This document shows, in pieces, positions 25,456-34,783 of a DNA stretch of 51,269 nt. Position 1 is the stretch's first letter; each line of letters begins with the position of its first letter. The translations under genes were made by a program, and so were the position numbers. Under the pieces are notes generated by a model that worked only from the letters and a program-made list of their open reading frames with translations, had not been told where the DNA came from and did not search any database. Source of the stretch: an uncultured Spartobacteria bacterium (GTDB taxonomy: Bacteria > Verrucomicrobiota > Verrucomicrobiia > Chthoniobacterales > Chthoniobacteraceae); NCBI GenBank assembly GCA_903919125.1, contig CAIXGS010000044.1, positions 1 through 51,269 of the forward strand, read 5' to 3'.

Positions 25456-26682
25456 CTATCGTTTCGCCTTTCCAGCTCGGCTCCCCGCGGCCGCTTCCTT
25501 CGTGCTTTCCTTCTTGCGAGAAGCTCCTACTACCGAACGCCCAGAGCGCCCCTTCTTCTCCTTCGCCAAATCCGTGCGATGCCCAATTTTCTCCACCGTT
25601 CCATGCTTGAGATACTGCTTCCGAATGGTCTCCAACATCGCGTCACGTCGATCGTACAACCGCTTAAGGGGCCGAGGAGCCACTCGGTCCAAAGCGTAGG
25701 CCGTCAATAACGGCAACGTTATGGTGGAATCCGCATAACACACTACGCAGTCGGGGAGGGTGTCCGGATCAATCTTTCCCCAACTCACCGCCTCTGCGGG
25801 CGTAGCCCCGGACAGGCCGCCAGTGTCGGGGCGCGCATCGGTGCATTGGAGAAAATAATCGTGCCCGCGTTCTGAAATCCCCATCACTTCCTGAATTTGC
25901 GGCTCTGTTTGGAGCATAAAATTCTTCGGAGAGCCACCTCCCAGGATGAACACGCTGGAAGTTTTACCGCTCGACTTCGCATCATAAACAATCGCAGCAG
26001 TTTGATTCACATCCCGATTCACATCAAATTGCAACTTGGAGGAACGCAACGACATTGCGGCTACATTCATTCCGATGGAACTGTCTCCAGGAGAACTAGT
26101 AAACACAGGCACTCCATGCTGATACGCAGCACTCAGCACGCTAGTCTCCTTAATTCCAAGCTGTAACTCACGCTCGTGCACATACTTTCCCAGCAAATAA
26201 TGAAACTCGTCAGTGCTCATCGTCTTCTGGAACTCCTTGCCCTGAATGACCTGCCGCACAAAGGCGTCAGTGTCCAAAAGGACGTCATAATCAAACAGCA
26301 CGTCGTAGATGCGAATGACACCGTCTTTGCGCAACACAACGTCATCCAGAAACGGAGATCCGGCAAATAGCTCCATACCCAGTCCGTAGTGCAAATCATG
26401 ATAAAGATTTGCGCCAGTTGAGATAATCCAATCCACAAAACCCGCCTTCAACAAGGGTACTAGAGCCGCTCGCCCTAGCCCTGCAGGCGTCAAGGCCCCC
26501 GTGAGAGAGAGCCCAACGGTGCCATCCTGAGCCAGCATTTTTTGCGTAAATAAACGACAAGCCTCGGCCAACCGCCCCCCGTTGTAAGCCTTGAATGCGC
26601 CGTCAATTAGATCCGAGGCTTTGATGCCGCTGGTGATCGGAGTGGGAAGAAGTCGTGGAAATTTTTTGTTTAGCGAACTCAT
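25456..26682 (-). CDS. Bacterial deoxyhypusine synthase-like protein with basic tail
   Basis: 408 aa from the ATG at 26682; an in-frame start 17 codons earlier looks less natural. The body matches the deoxyhypusine/homospermidine synthase family: [59 protein letters not shown] and [17 protein letters not shown]. The catalytic lysine corresponds to K303 (WGK). The enzymes transfer an aminobutyl group from spermidine using NAD. Bacteria lack eIF5A, so the acceptor is probably a polyamine or guanidino-amine, not a protein. The last ~45 residues are Lys/Arg/Ser/Ala-rich and low-complexity. It is upstream of hisD on the same strand. Confidence 0.85.
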   Translation of the reverse strand: MSSLNKKFPRLLPTPITSGIKASDLIDGAFKAYNGGRLAEACRLFTQKMLAQDGTVGLSLTGALTPAGLGRAALVPLLKAGFVDWIISTGANLYHDLHYGLGMELFAGSPFLDDVVLRKDGVIRIYDVLFDYDVLLDTDAFVRQVIQGKEFQKTMSTDEFHYLLGKYVHERELQLGIKETSVLSAAYQHGVPVFTSSPGDSSIGMNVAAMSLRSSKLQFDVNRDVNQTAAIVYDAKSSGKTSSVFILGGGSPKNFMLQTEPQIQEVMGISERGHDYFLQCTDARPDTGGLSGATPAEAVSWGKIDPDTLPDCVVCYADSTITLPLLTAYALDRVAPRPLKRLYDRRDAMLETIRKQYLKHGTVEKIGHRTDLAKEKKGRSGRSVVGASRKKESTKEAAAGSRAGKAKR

Positions 26683-26759
26683 GACGAAGTGGGTGAGTAG
26701 CCAAAAAGGTACAAGGTGCACCGAGCGGGTCAATCTCCACCGCCCCTACAGATGGTATC

Positions 26760-26797
26760 GGGTTATTACCTAACCCCACAAAACGCTTTTTCAGCGT
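26760..26797. promoter_or_regulatory. Two inverted repeats in the divergent region before the sigma factor gene
   Basis: GGGTTA and TAACCC flank five bases (26760-26776), and ACGCT and AGCGT flank five bases (26783-26797). Both lie within 50 bp of the sigma gene's upstream ATG and about 80-115 bp from the divergent gene. They could be operator sites or mRNA hairpins. Confidence 0.3.
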
Positions 26798-26807
26798 AGT
26801 AATTAGT

Positions 26808-28100
26808 ATGGATACCAGTTCCCCAACAAAGGCCAACCACTCCACTGCCCTGCTCTCTTCTCCTGCTCGGCTCTACTCGCCACCTCAGGTCTCCTCGACA
26901 AGTTCCCCAGATTGTTCGTGCCACGTCCCGCAGAAAATTAGCAAGCCTCCAACCACCAGTGAAACTGCCGGCTTCAACCTGCCCAAAAACTACACGGCAC
27001 TATCCACAGCCCCTCCAACCGGCACTGATGCCCCCTTCCATGCGCGCATCTCAGTCCTTGGGGCTGAGACCTCCTTTTTGCGAACCGAACAAGCCCTATT
27101 AAACCCACTCGCCCCTTCAGTTGGGCTGCAACAAACGTCTCGCGAGCCTCACGCTCCCTTAAAATCCGGCGCCCCGTCTGAATGCGCGACCCGCTCCCCT
27201 TCGGACTCAACCGTCGAAAGAGAAAACTGGGGCAGCCTTCCACCGCACCCGCTCTCACGCTCGGCTTGCTCCACCACAGATCCCATCATTTCTCAAATAA
27301 ACTTAGACGAGTCTCCAAACCCTTTCCCAGAGGCCGAGCCGAGAGAAATCTTTGATCCATTCAAAAGCATTGGGGATGAAAAAGTCCCCAATCCCACTCA
27401 GTCGCATTCGTTTGAGACATCACCATCGGAAACTTCTAACGGCGCAGCGTCCGACGGCGAGACTGACGAGATGCTGCTACTGAGGCTTCAAGCTAGAGAA
27501 CATTCCGCCCTCGCTAAGCTCTGGGCGCGCTACGCTCCCCTGTTGTACTCCCAGTCGCTCAAAATACTGCATAATCCCAGCGAATGCGAAGATGTTGTGG
27601 CAGAGGCTTTCTCCGAGGTCTGGCAAAGAGCCGCAAACTATCACGCCCAGCGCGCTAAACCTGCCGCTTGGCTTGTCACCTTGGTGCGAAGGCGGGCCAT
27701 TGATCGACTGCGGGAACGTCGCAGCTTTGAGCGGGCCGAGGAGCGACTCACCTACGAATTTGCTCGCCGCGCACCCTCCAATAGCGCGGAGGAGCACTTG
27801 CGGCTTGCAGACTTGCGTTGGTTGCTGGATCAGGCTCTCAACAGACTCACTGAGCAACAAAGGCAAACCGTTTCAATGGTGTACTTTCAAGGACTTACTC
27901 AAAGAGAAATCTCAGAGCGCACCCACACTCCGATTGGCACAATCAAAACAAGGCTAGAAATTGCCCTCAGAAAAATGCGGGAGCGCATCCGGGGCACTCG
28001 GCTAAAAACAATGCTCCCATGCCGAGTCAAGCCGTCCCCATCCGCAAGTGCCTCGGGAAACGGGCTAGAAGCACCCATAAAATCCAAAACAGCAAATTAA
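26808..28100 (+). CDS. ECF-type RNA polymerase sigma factor with long disordered N-terminus
   Basis: 430 aa if the ATG at 26808 is used. Residues 1-221 are Pro/Ser/Thr-rich and low-complexity with no recognisable fold. From M222 (27471) the protein is a normal ECF sigma. Region 2 is HSALAKLWARYAPLLYSQ through SECEDVVAEAFSEVW and WLVTLVRRRAIDRLRERR. Region 4 is LNRLTEQQRQTVSMVYFQGLTQREISERTHTPIGTIKTRL. The core alone is 209 aa, the usual ECF length, so 27471 is a serious alternative start. The frame stays open through all 221 codons upstream, which argues for the long form. No anti-sigma gene is adjacent. Neither start has a strong ribosome binding site. Confidence 0.85.
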   Translation: MDTSSPTKANHSTALLSSPARLYSPPQVSSTSSPDCSCHVPQKISKPPTTSETAGFNLPKNYTALSTAPPTGTDAPFHARISVLGAETSFLRTEQALLNPLAPSVGLQQTSREPHAPLKSGAPSECATRSPSDSTVERENWGSLPPHPLSRSACSTTDPIISQINLDESPNPFPEAEPREIFDPFKSIGDEKVPNPTQSHSFETSPSETSNGAASDGETDEMLLLRLQAREHSALAKLWARYAPLLYSQSLKILHNPSECEDVVAEAFSEVWQRAANYHAQRAKPAAWLVTLVRRRAIDRLRERRSFERAEERLTYEFARRAPSNSAEEHLRLADLRWLLDQALNRLTEQQRQTVSMVYFQGLTQREISERTHTPIGTIKTRLEIALRKMRERIRGTRLKTMLPCRVKPSPSASASGNGLEAPIKSKTAN

Positions 28101-28457
28101 GCCGAGCGGAGGCGCCGAGAAGTAATTCCTAAAATGATATTTCCTCACACTAAGACGCGGTTTGTGAGGCACAAACAGAGCACGAACCAATAAAAAACGA
28201 AATGGCACCTCGCACTCTTTGAGCAGGCTTCTTCTTAAACATCAACCTTTAAGGACTTAAAAAGCCGGCAAGAGACGGTCAGGGGCCACACTCACAATTT
28301 AAAGAGAGGGATGTCTGTACGGCACTGAAGTGCTGTGATCCGGTTTTTTCTGGTGATTGAGGACTTTTCTGATGATTAAGAGACACCTCGAAATGACGAA
28401 TACATAAAATGTTTTTCAGCAAACATTTAACCTAGAGATAGGAAATCAGGAACGAAA
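28101..28457. other. Intergenic region between convergent sigma factor and dapL genes
   Basis: 357 bp, AT-richer than the genes. A small hairpin GCACT-GA-AGTGC near 28322-28333 is followed about ten bases later by a T-run (GGTTTTTTC), which might terminate the sigma transcript. No gene is supported here. Confidence 0.4.
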
Positions 28458-29696
28458 CTACCAAGCCATCGCCCGAAGCCGAGAAGCTACCTCTTCCACC
28501 GCTTGCCGAGAGTTGAAGGCGCTAATTCTAAAGTATCCTTCCCCAGCGGAACCAAAGCCGCTTCCGGGAGTGATCACCACATTTGTCTCATGAAGCAAGC
28601 GATCAAACATCTGCCAAGAAGAGGTTTGTGGAGGAGTTCGCACCCACAGATAAGGAGCGTTGATTCCCCCCCAGACGGACAATCCGACGTCGAGCGCGGC
28701 CTGCCGCAACAAAGCGGCGTTTCCCATGTAATGCGAAAGGAGCGCCTGCACCTCAGTTCGGCCCTGCTCAGAGTAAAGTGCTTCAGCGCCCCTCTGAACA
28801 ATGTAGGGAACGCCGTTAAACTTCGTACTCATGCGCCGGTTCCAAAGAGGATGCAATGGATGAGTATCCCCGGATTTCGTCCTGCCCTGCAAGGCTTTGG
28901 GAACCACAGTGAAGGCGCAGCGAGTGCCCGTAAATCCGCCGTTTTTAGAGAAAGAGCGAAACTCGATGGCGCACTCCTTGGCACCCGGAATTTCGTAGAT
29001 GGAATGAGGAATCTCCGGATCGCTGATGTAGGCCTCGTAGGCTGCGTCAAAGAGGAGCAGAGAACCATGCTTAAGGGCATAAGCGACCCAGGCTTCCAGT
29101 TGAGCCCGAGTAGCCACCGAGCCGGTCGGGTTGTTAGGAAAGCAGAGGTAAATCACGTCGGCGATCTCGGTGGGAACGTCGGCGACAAAGCCGTTAGCCT
29201 CAGTGCAAGGCAAGTACAGAAGCCCATCGTACGCACCGGAAGCATTTGCTTCACCCGTGTGTCCGGCCATCACGTTGGTGTCCACGTAAACGGGGTAAAC
29301 AGGGTCCATCACCGCGATACGGTTGTTATCGCCGAGAATATCCAAAATACTCCCGCAGTCACACTTGGAGCCATCGGAGACAAAGATTTCGTCGTTATCG
29401 ATGGCGATTCCGCGCGCGCGATAGTCATTTTCCGCGATAGCGTGCCGCAGAAACTCATAGCCCTGTTCCGGCCCGTAACCACGGAATGTTTCCCGAGTGC
29501 CAAGTTCGTCCACCGCAGCATGCATGGCGGTGCGCACGGCGGAGGGGAGCGGCTCGGTGACGTCCCCGATTCCGCATCGAATCAGCCGTTGTGCAGGTTC
29601 GGGATGAGCGTCACAAAAGGTTTTAACGCGACGGGCTATTTCAGGAAACAGATAGCCCGCGCGGAGCTTGAGATAGTTTTGATTAAGATACGCCAT
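28458..29696 (-). CDS. dapL: LL-diaminopimelate aminotransferase
   Basis: 412 aa, the usual DapL length. It converts tetrahydrodipicolinate directly to LL-diaminopimelate for lysine and peptidoglycan, bypassing the succinylase steps. Diagnostic features are the N-terminal [68 protein letters not shown], the PLP lysine K251 in [16 protein letters not shown], and [19 protein letters not shown] near the end. DapL occurs in plants, chlamydiae, Verrucomicrobiota and some other bacteria, which agrees with the proposed taxonomy. The gene stands alone with long intergenic regions on both sides. Confidence 0.96.
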   Translation of the reverse strand: MAYLNQNYLKLRAGYLFPEIARRVKTFCDAHPEPAQRLIRCGIGDVTEPLPSAVRTAMHAAVDELGTRETFRGYGPEQGYEFLRHAIAENDYRARGIAIDNDEIFVSDGSKCDCGSILDILGDNNRIAVMDPVYPVYVDTNVMAGHTGEANASGAYDGLLYLPCTEANGFVADVPTEIADVIYLCFPNNPTGSVATRAQLEAWVAYALKHGSLLLFDAAYEAYISDPEIPHSIYEIPGAKECAIEFRSFSKNGGFTGTRCAFTVVPKALQGRTKSGDTHPLHPLWNRRMSTKFNGVPYIVQRGAEALYSEQGRTEVQALLSHYMGNAALLRQAALDVGLSVWGGINAPYLWVRTPPQTSSWQMFDRLLHETNVVITPGSGFGSAGEGYFRISAFNSRQAVEEVASRLRAMAW

Positions 29697-30234
29697 AAAA
29701 AGAGGTGGATGAGGAGAAAGGGAGAAGATCCGTGACTAAAGAAAAATCACGGGGGAGGAAGGGCCAAATTTCTCTGAAAATAGAAAACTTTCGGAGGCCT
29801 ACGTTTCGAGTAGAGGATTCTCTGCTTTGGCCATAGAGGGCAAAGCTCAAGAGGAACGACATTTACCGAACCGATGGCTAACATTTTAAGTATTAGGTAT
29901 TGGTGCTGTCGTTTTTAAACAATCTGAAAGACCACTAGGCACGACGGCGAAAAAACATTTTCGAGCGCACTACTTGGGGCGTGCTTTCGATTGGTCTGGG
30001 TTCAATTGAATTAAGCGGCCGAAGCGAATTTTATCTAAGGGAGCAAATCTCTACTCGCGACGATGTTTTCAAAGCGAACGTTGGCACGCGAACCTGACAG
30101 CAAAATAGAACGAAGATAACGAAAAGCGCGAAGGATCGCAGTGCGGCATCTAACGGTTACGAAGAGAAAACTGAAGCCGTGATAAAATTGAATTTACAGC
30201 ACTATGTCTTTCGGAATGATCCAGAAACTCCTTC
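29697..30234. other. Long intergenic region upstream of dapL, with one hairpin
   Basis: 538 bp with no supported gene. A six-base inverted repeat (CCGTGA and TCACGG, 29730-29752) lies about 35 bp before the dapL ATG, in its probable 5' leader, and might affect its expression. The rest is AT-rich with short purine runs. I looked for lysine-riboswitch-like conserved blocks on the minus strand and saw none. Confidence 0.4.
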
Positions 30235-31140
30235 TTAAGATGGGCCATTGGACGCGTTCCACACGCCGCGCTGGACCTGATCCAACACGTGTGCGCGGAC
30301 GGCTTCCTTCCAAGGGCGAGGCTGCAACCGGGTAAGTGATGCTAATTTTTCCGTCCCCATGGCGGAGTAAATCGGACGCTTAGCGATGAAAGCCTTAATG
30401 GAACTCATTGGGACGCCCCCGACCGTGGAGGTTTTTAACGGAAGGCCGGCTTCTTTGGCGCAATCCAAGGCCCATTGCCCGTATTCCTGCCACGTACAGA
30501 CGCCTGTGTTGGCGAGATGCAATATTCCGCCGCCCTCCACCCTCCGCAGGAAGGGTCGAAGGAGAGTGGCTGAGTCTAGGGTGTAGGTGGGAGTCGCCCA
30601 CTTGTCATCCACAGCGTCCACGCGACTTTCGGAAAGAGCCCTGGAAACGACCTGATCCACAAAACTCACCCGATCCGGACCAAATACCCATGAAACACGC
30701 GCCACCCAATGTCTCGCGCCAGCCGAGAGCACGGCCTCCTCCCCCATGCGCTTTGAGGCGCCGTACACACTGATTGGCACGGGCGTATCGGTCTCGGTAT
30801 ACGGCTTACTTGTGTTGCCGTCGAAAACGTAGTCGGTGCTGATATGAATGCAGCGAGCACCTCGATCTTCGCAATGTAGAGCAATGTCGTTGGCGGCCTC
30901 ACCGTTGATCTTAAACGCCTCTTCGGGATGCGTTTCGCAATAATCTACGTTGGTCAAGGCCGCGCAATTTACGAGAACATCAAATTGGATCTCGTTGAGC
31001 ACGGATTCCACCTTTCCGTCGGTCCCTAAAGACAAGGCAGCTCGATCGAGCCCTACCACATCTTCACCGAGCGCACGCCAAGCGCGAACGAGAGCGGCAC
31101 CAAGGCGCCCACCTGATCCAATAACGACAGTCTTAGCCAT
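30235..31140 (-). CDS. RmlD-like NAD(P)-dependent sugar reductase (dTDP-4-dehydrorhamnose reductase family)
   Basis: 301 aa from the ATG at 31140; an upstream start adds four residues. The extended SDR fold has TVVIGSGGRLGAALVRAW at the N-terminus, NCAALTNVDYCE, STDYVFDG, and the catalytic Tyr126-x3-Lys130 in YGASKRMGE. RmlD reduces dTDP-4-dehydrorhamnose to dTDP-rhamnose; relatives act as dTDP-4-keto sugar reductases or as MAT2B-like proteins. No rmlA, rmlB or rmlC gene is in the window, so the rhamnose role is only the family default. It is the last of three minus-strand genes (xseA, histidine phosphatase, this) spaced about 70 bp apart. Confidence 0.82.
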   Translation of the reverse strand: MAKTVVIGSGGRLGAALVRAWRALGEDVVGLDRAALSLGTDGKVESVLNEIQFDVLVNCAALTNVDYCETHPEEAFKINGEAANDIALHCEDRGARCIHISTDYVFDGNTSKPYTETDTPVPISVYGASKRMGEEAVLSAGARHWVARVSWVFGPDRVSFVDQVVSRALSESRVDAVDDKWATPTYTLDSATLLRPFLRRVEGGGILHLANTGVCTWQEYGQWALDCAKEAGLPLKTSTVGGVPMSSIKAFIAKRPIYSAMGTEKLASLTRLQPRPWKEAVRAHVLDQVQRGVWNASNGPS

Positions 31141-31210
31141 GTTTAAGAGCAAAAGATTTTGAATGCGTTCTTCAAGCTATGAATGAAGGAGAGCGTGAAA
31201 TAAATGCGAC

Positions 31211-31915
31211 TCACTTGTTGAGCATGGAAGGCTGGAGATTTTGACGTTCGGCGTTGATCCCTCTCGCCATAGTGCGATCAGTCAGCGGGCAGAAGTTTAG
31301 CAATTCAATTTCAATGGCGTGCTTTTTCTCGGGTTGAAGTTCCACAATCGTGACGCTGCCATAATCAATGTTGAAGTGCGCCATTCTCGAGAGCGGGATC
31401 CCCAGCAAGAGAGAGAGCATTACGCGCACAATTCCACCGTGGCATACGACGGCCACGTTTTTGTTGGGATTATCATGAAGCACGCGCTCGAGGCACGCGC
31501 GGACTCGACTCACAAGGGAACAGCCTGTTTCGCCGTTTGGCATACCTCCATTTTCCAACAATTCCAACCAGTCAAACGCCTGAACACCAAACTTTTCCTG
31601 GATATCATGCCAACGAAAACCCGTCCAATCACCAAAGTCGACCTCGCGCAAATCTGGCATCACAACAGGGTCGAGACCACGCGCATTGAGCAGGGGTTGA
31701 GCCGTTTGGTGGACACGCAACATGGGACTGGCATAGACCGCGTCCAAAGGGGTTTGACCAAACCAATCGACCAGAGCCTGCGCATGCTCATGCCCAAGAG
31801 GTGAAAGCTCCATATCGATACGGGAACCTCCAAAAATACGATGGTAGCGATGTTCTACCTCACCGTGGCGGATGAAATACAAGCGAGTGGAATGATTTGG
31901 AAGATCGGCTTTCAC
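31211..31915 (-). CDS. Histidine phosphatase superfamily protein (phosphoglycerate mutase-like)
   Basis: About 235 aa if the GTG at 31915 starts the gene. An ATG at 32056 would add 47 residues overlapping xseA by 71 bp, with an Arg/Phe/Pro-rich sequence unlike the family, so I prefer an internal start but cannot prove which. The core begins TRLYFIRHGEVEH, the RHGE phosphohistidine motif, with SPLGHEHAQALVDWF, VYASPMLRVHQTAQPL, LREVDFGDWTGF and the second histidine in VAVVCHGGIVRVML. This layout fits alpha-ribazole phosphatase, cobalamin-related or broad-specificity phosphatases. The substrate is not determined by context. Confidence 0.78.
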   Translation of the reverse strand: MKADLPNHSTRLYFIRHGEVEHRYHRIFGGSRIDMELSPLGHEHAQALVDWFGQTPLDAVYASPMLRVHQTAQPLLNARGLDPVVMPDLREVDFGDWTGFRWHDIQEKFGVQAFDWLELLENGGMPNGETGCSLVSRVRACLERVLHDNPNKNVAVVCHGGIVRVMLSLLLGIPLSRMAHFNIDYGSVTIVELQPEKKHAIEIELLNFCPLTDRTMARGINAERQNLQPSMLNK

Positions 31916-31985
31916 GAAGAGGGTGGAGAAAATACGAATGGATTTGGGACGAAACAGAAATGGCAATCTTCGCTTCAAAAAGGGT

Positions 31986-33347
31986 TTAAATGGCCACCGA
32001 ATCCACGTTGCCGTCGCGCAAGCGAGTGGAAATACGCAGGCCGGGATGGACGTCATTAACGCTGCGAATCACGGTACCAGAGGGAGTCAGGGCGATGCTG
32101 TAACCGCGCTCAAGAGTGCCCTCCGGGGAAAGCAACACGAGTTTTTGCCGAAGTCGCTCGACCTCCTGACGCTTTGCCTGAACTTGCGCAGTTAAGGAAC
32201 GCTCCAGGCGCACAGCCAAAGTCGCCACCTGCTGACGACGCAACTCCAAAACCTGATCCGGCCGGTGCGCCCGAACCGCGCCCGCCAACTGCTCCAAGCG
32301 CCGGGATTGCCGCCCTAAGCGCTCCGCAAGAGCGCGCTGCAACGCCTCCGCCGTGGCGTCCACCCGCTGCGCCGCTTCCGCTAGCCTCGCACGCGGCTCT
32401 CGAAACAGCGCACTGCGCTCCAAAAATTCGACCCTCTGTTGCCAACGGGCCATGCGGTTGCGCAACAAAAGAACACTCCGTTCTCCATGCATTTGAACCT
32501 GCCGCAACAAAGCAACGCTGTCCGGAACAACGGTCTCTGCGGCGGCACTCGGCGTGGGGGCCCGATGGTCGGCCACGAAGTCTGCGATCGTAAAGTCCGT
32601 CTCATGTCCCACGGCCGAGACCACCGGAATAGCCGACTGAAATAAGGCGCGGGCGACGATTTCCTCGTTAAAAGACCACAAATCCTCGGTGCTTCCTCCG
32701 CCTCGTCCCACAATCATCACATCAATGTGCGGCAGAGAAACTCCCGACTCAGCATTCACAAAGCGAATCGCCTCTGCGATTTCCGCCGCCGCCCCCTGCC
32801 CTTGGACGCGCACTGGAAAAACCAGCACCCTGACCCACGGAGCCCTGCGCCCCAAAACGTTCAACATGTCCTGCACCACGGCTCCAGTTGGAGATGTCAC
32901 CAACGCCACGGTTGCAGGACAAAAGGGCAACGCCCGTTTTCGTTCCCGATCAAAAAGCCCCTCTTCCTGAAGCCGCCGCTTGAGTGCCTCGAATTTGGCC
33001 TGAAGCAAACCAGCCCCAGCCGCCTGCGCGGACTGCACATTCACCTGATATTTGCCCTGCGCTTCGAACACCGTGAGCATTCCGCGTATCTGCACCGCCA
33101 TCCCATCGGAGAGAGGAATGGAGCGACTCCCCGCGAACCTGCCACCAAACCAGACGCAAGCCAGCTGGCTCTTAGCGTCCTTCAGAGTAAAATACTGATG
33201 GCCAGACGACTGCAATCGATGGTTACTGACCTCACCTTCGACACAAACCTGACCAATACTACTCTCCAAGGTCTTACGCACATTGGCCGTCAACTCGGAT
33301 ACCGAGTAAACTTTTGTTTCGAGGGCGGGGCTGGTTTCTATCGCCAT
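31986..33347 (-). CDS. xseA: Exodeoxyribonuclease VII large subunit
   Basis: 453 aa from the ATG at 33347; an upstream in-frame start adds eight residues. An N-terminal OB-fold covers about 12-105 (VYSVSELTANVRKTLESS, VCVEGEVSNHR, GHQYFTLKD). The catalytic domain has VALVTSPTGAVVQDMLNVLGRRAPWV, VMIVGRGGGSTEDLWSFNEEIVARA, VVSAVGHETDFTIADFVADHRAPTPSAAAE. The long coiled-coil C-terminus ends with EGTLERGYSIALTPSG. The enzyme degrades single-stranded DNA with small-subunit XseB, which is not next to it here. Confidence 0.95.
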   Translation of the reverse strand: MAIETSPALETKVYSVSELTANVRKTLESSIGQVCVEGEVSNHRLQSSGHQYFTLKDAKSQLACVWFGGRFAGSRSIPLSDGMAVQIRGMLTVFEAQGKYQVNVQSAQAAGAGLLQAKFEALKRRLQEEGLFDRERKRALPFCPATVALVTSPTGAVVQDMLNVLGRRAPWVRVLVFPVRVQGQGAAAEIAEAIRFVNAESGVSLPHIDVMIVGRGGGSTEDLWSFNEEIVARALFQSAIPVVSAVGHETDFTIADFVADHRAPTPSAAAETVVPDSVALLRQVQMHGERSVLLLRNRMARWQQRVEFLERSALFREPRARLAEAAQRVDATAEALQRALAERLGRQSRRLEQLAGAVRAHRPDQVLELRRQQVATLAVRLERSLTAQVQAKRQEVERLRQKLVLLSPEGTLERGYSIALTPSGTVIRSVNDVHPGLRISTRLRDGNVDSVAI

Positions 33348-33539
33348 TACACTAGCAAACCGCAAGAGCACCCGCAGAGAAAGAGCGATATTGAGAATGT
33401 CAAAAATCAGGTCGACCGACTAGAGAAGCTCTCCGAAAAACCCCAACCGTTTTCCCCCTCACGCTGGACAACTCGGTAGCCATACCGCAGGGTGTTGGGC
33501 TTCAATTTTCCATCCCCCAAGACATACGTTTTTATATTT

Positions 33540-34283
33540 ATGCGATTTGCAAATCAAGTAGCAGTGGTCACAGGAGCCGGTCGAGGCATAGGACATGCGA
33601 TTGCCATGATGTTCGCTTCTGAAGGAGCTCGCGTTGCCGTGGTTTCTCGAAACGAGGCCAACGCAATGCGTACCGCAGACCAAATCAACGAACTCCACGC
33701 CGGATTGGCTAAGGCCTACGCCGTGGATGTCGCCAACCGCGGTGCAGTGTCGACTATGGCGGAACAAATTCTCGCGGATTTTTCGCGAGTCGACATCTTG
33801 GTGAATAACGCGGGGGTGACGCGTGACGGCCTTTCCATGCGCCTGAGCGAAGAGGATTGGGATACGGTGTTGGACACCAATCTCAAGGGCGTTTTTAACT
33901 GCATCCAAGCCTTTGAGCGCCCAATGATTAAACAACGCTCCGGGCGCATTATTAACATCGGTTCCGTCGCAGGCCTCATGGGCAACGCCGGACAAGCCAA
34001 TTACGCCGCTTCGAAGGCAGGAGTCCTCGGACTCAGCAAAACCATCGCCCGGGAATTGGCCAGTCGCGGCATCACCTGCAACGTCGTGGCCCCCGGCTTC
34101 ATCGAAACGGACATGACCGACGTTTTGCCAGCGAAGGTGAAGGAAGCGGTAGTAGGGCAAATCCCGATGGGTACGTTTGGCAAACCCGAGCATATCGCCG
34201 GAGCCGTCGCATTTCTAGCCAGCGCCGAGGCCGCGTACATCACTGGACAATGCCTCACTGTGGATGGTGGCATGGTGATGTAA
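33540..34283 (+). CDS. fabG: 3-oxoacyl-[acyl-carrier-protein] reductase
   Basis: 247 aa from the ATG at 33540; an upstream start adds 16 atypical residues. It is a classical SDR with TGAGRGIG at 11-18, NNAGVTRDGLSMRL at 89-102, catalytic S142, Y155 and K159 (YAASK), and PGFIETDMT, all typical of FabG. FabG reduces 3-oxoacyl-ACP with NADPH in fatty-acid elongation. No other fab gene or acpP is adjacent, so a different short-chain alcohol or ketone substrate is possible, although the sequence is very FabG-like. A sixA-like gene follows 38 bp later. Confidence 0.88.
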   Translation: MRFANQVAVVTGAGRGIGHAIAMMFASEGARVAVVSRNEANAMRTADQINELHAGLAKAYAVDVANRGAVSTMAEQILADFSRVDILVNNAGVTRDGLSMRLSEEDWDTVLDTNLKGVFNCIQAFERPMIKQRSGRIINIGSVAGLMGNAGQANYAASKAGVLGLSKTIARELASRGITCNVVAPGFIETDMTDVLPAKVKEAVVGQIPMGTFGKPEHIAGAVAFLASAEAAYITGQCLTVDGGMVM

Positions 34284-34321
34284 TGCGTCGAGATTCGCCG
34301 GAAGATTAGCGTTTTCAATTT

Positions 34322-34783
34322 ATGGAATTACTGTTGTTGCGCCACGCTGAAGCGGAAGACTTCGCTGCCACGGATCAGCTGCGGCGCCTCACGGAAAAGG
34401 GCCGGCGACAGGCGGAGTCGGTCGGAGAGTACTTGAGCGGGCACGAGATAAATGTGGATAGGGTGTTGAGTAGTCCGGCTCTGCGCACGATGGAAACGGC
34501 GGAAATTGTGGCGAGGAAGTTGAAGGCGGAAGTCACACCGGCGCCTTGGGCGTTGCCCGGAATGTCGGCAAGCACCGCGATTGAGTCTCTGGAAAACTTC
34601 CGGCACTGCAAAAGGGTGCTCCTTGTAGGCCATCAACCAGACATCGGCTTGTTAATCGCCAAACTACTCGGCCTGCGCGACGACCGCGGCCTGCATGTGC
34701 GCAAAGCCAGTCTTTTCCACCTTTGCCTTGTCTCCAAGGGGGAGGCCGTCTTAGAAGCTTCCGTCCCATGCAAACTGATGTAG
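34322..34783 (+). CDS. SixA-type phosphohistidine phosphatase
   Basis: 153 aa. The small histidine-phosphatase fold starts MELLLLRHAEAED (R7-H8 at the phosphohistidine site), then RLTEKGRRQAESV, VLSSPALRTMETAEIV, and the second catalytic histidine in LLVGHQPDIG. SixA in E. coli removes phosphate from histidine-containing phosphotransfer domains or PTS proteins. No such partner is encoded next to it. Its end overlaps the start of the 6-phosphogluconolactonase gene by 16 bp in another frame, suggesting cotranscription. Confidence 0.85.
   Translation: MELLLLRHAEAEDFAATDQLRRLTEKGRRQAESVGEYLSGHEINVDRVLSSPALRTMETAEIVARKLKAEVTPAPWALPGMSASTAIESLENFRHCKRVLLVGHQPDIGLLIAKLLGLRDDRGLHVRKASLFHLCLVSKGEAVLEASVPCKLM

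Noticed and set aside
28503-29735. Plus-strand ORF of 410 codons opposite dapL
   Set aside because: Antisense to dapL, whose motifs are unmistakable; the plus frame has no family features.
29697-30234. Possible lysine riboswitch upstream of dapL
   Set aside because: No conserved lysine-riboswitch blocks were found on the minus strand; only a six-base inverted repeat is present.
33459-34193. Minus-strand ORF of 244 codons opposite fabG
   Set aside because: It covers the antisense of a clear fabG and has no family resemblance; third-position GC bias of fabG explains its length.
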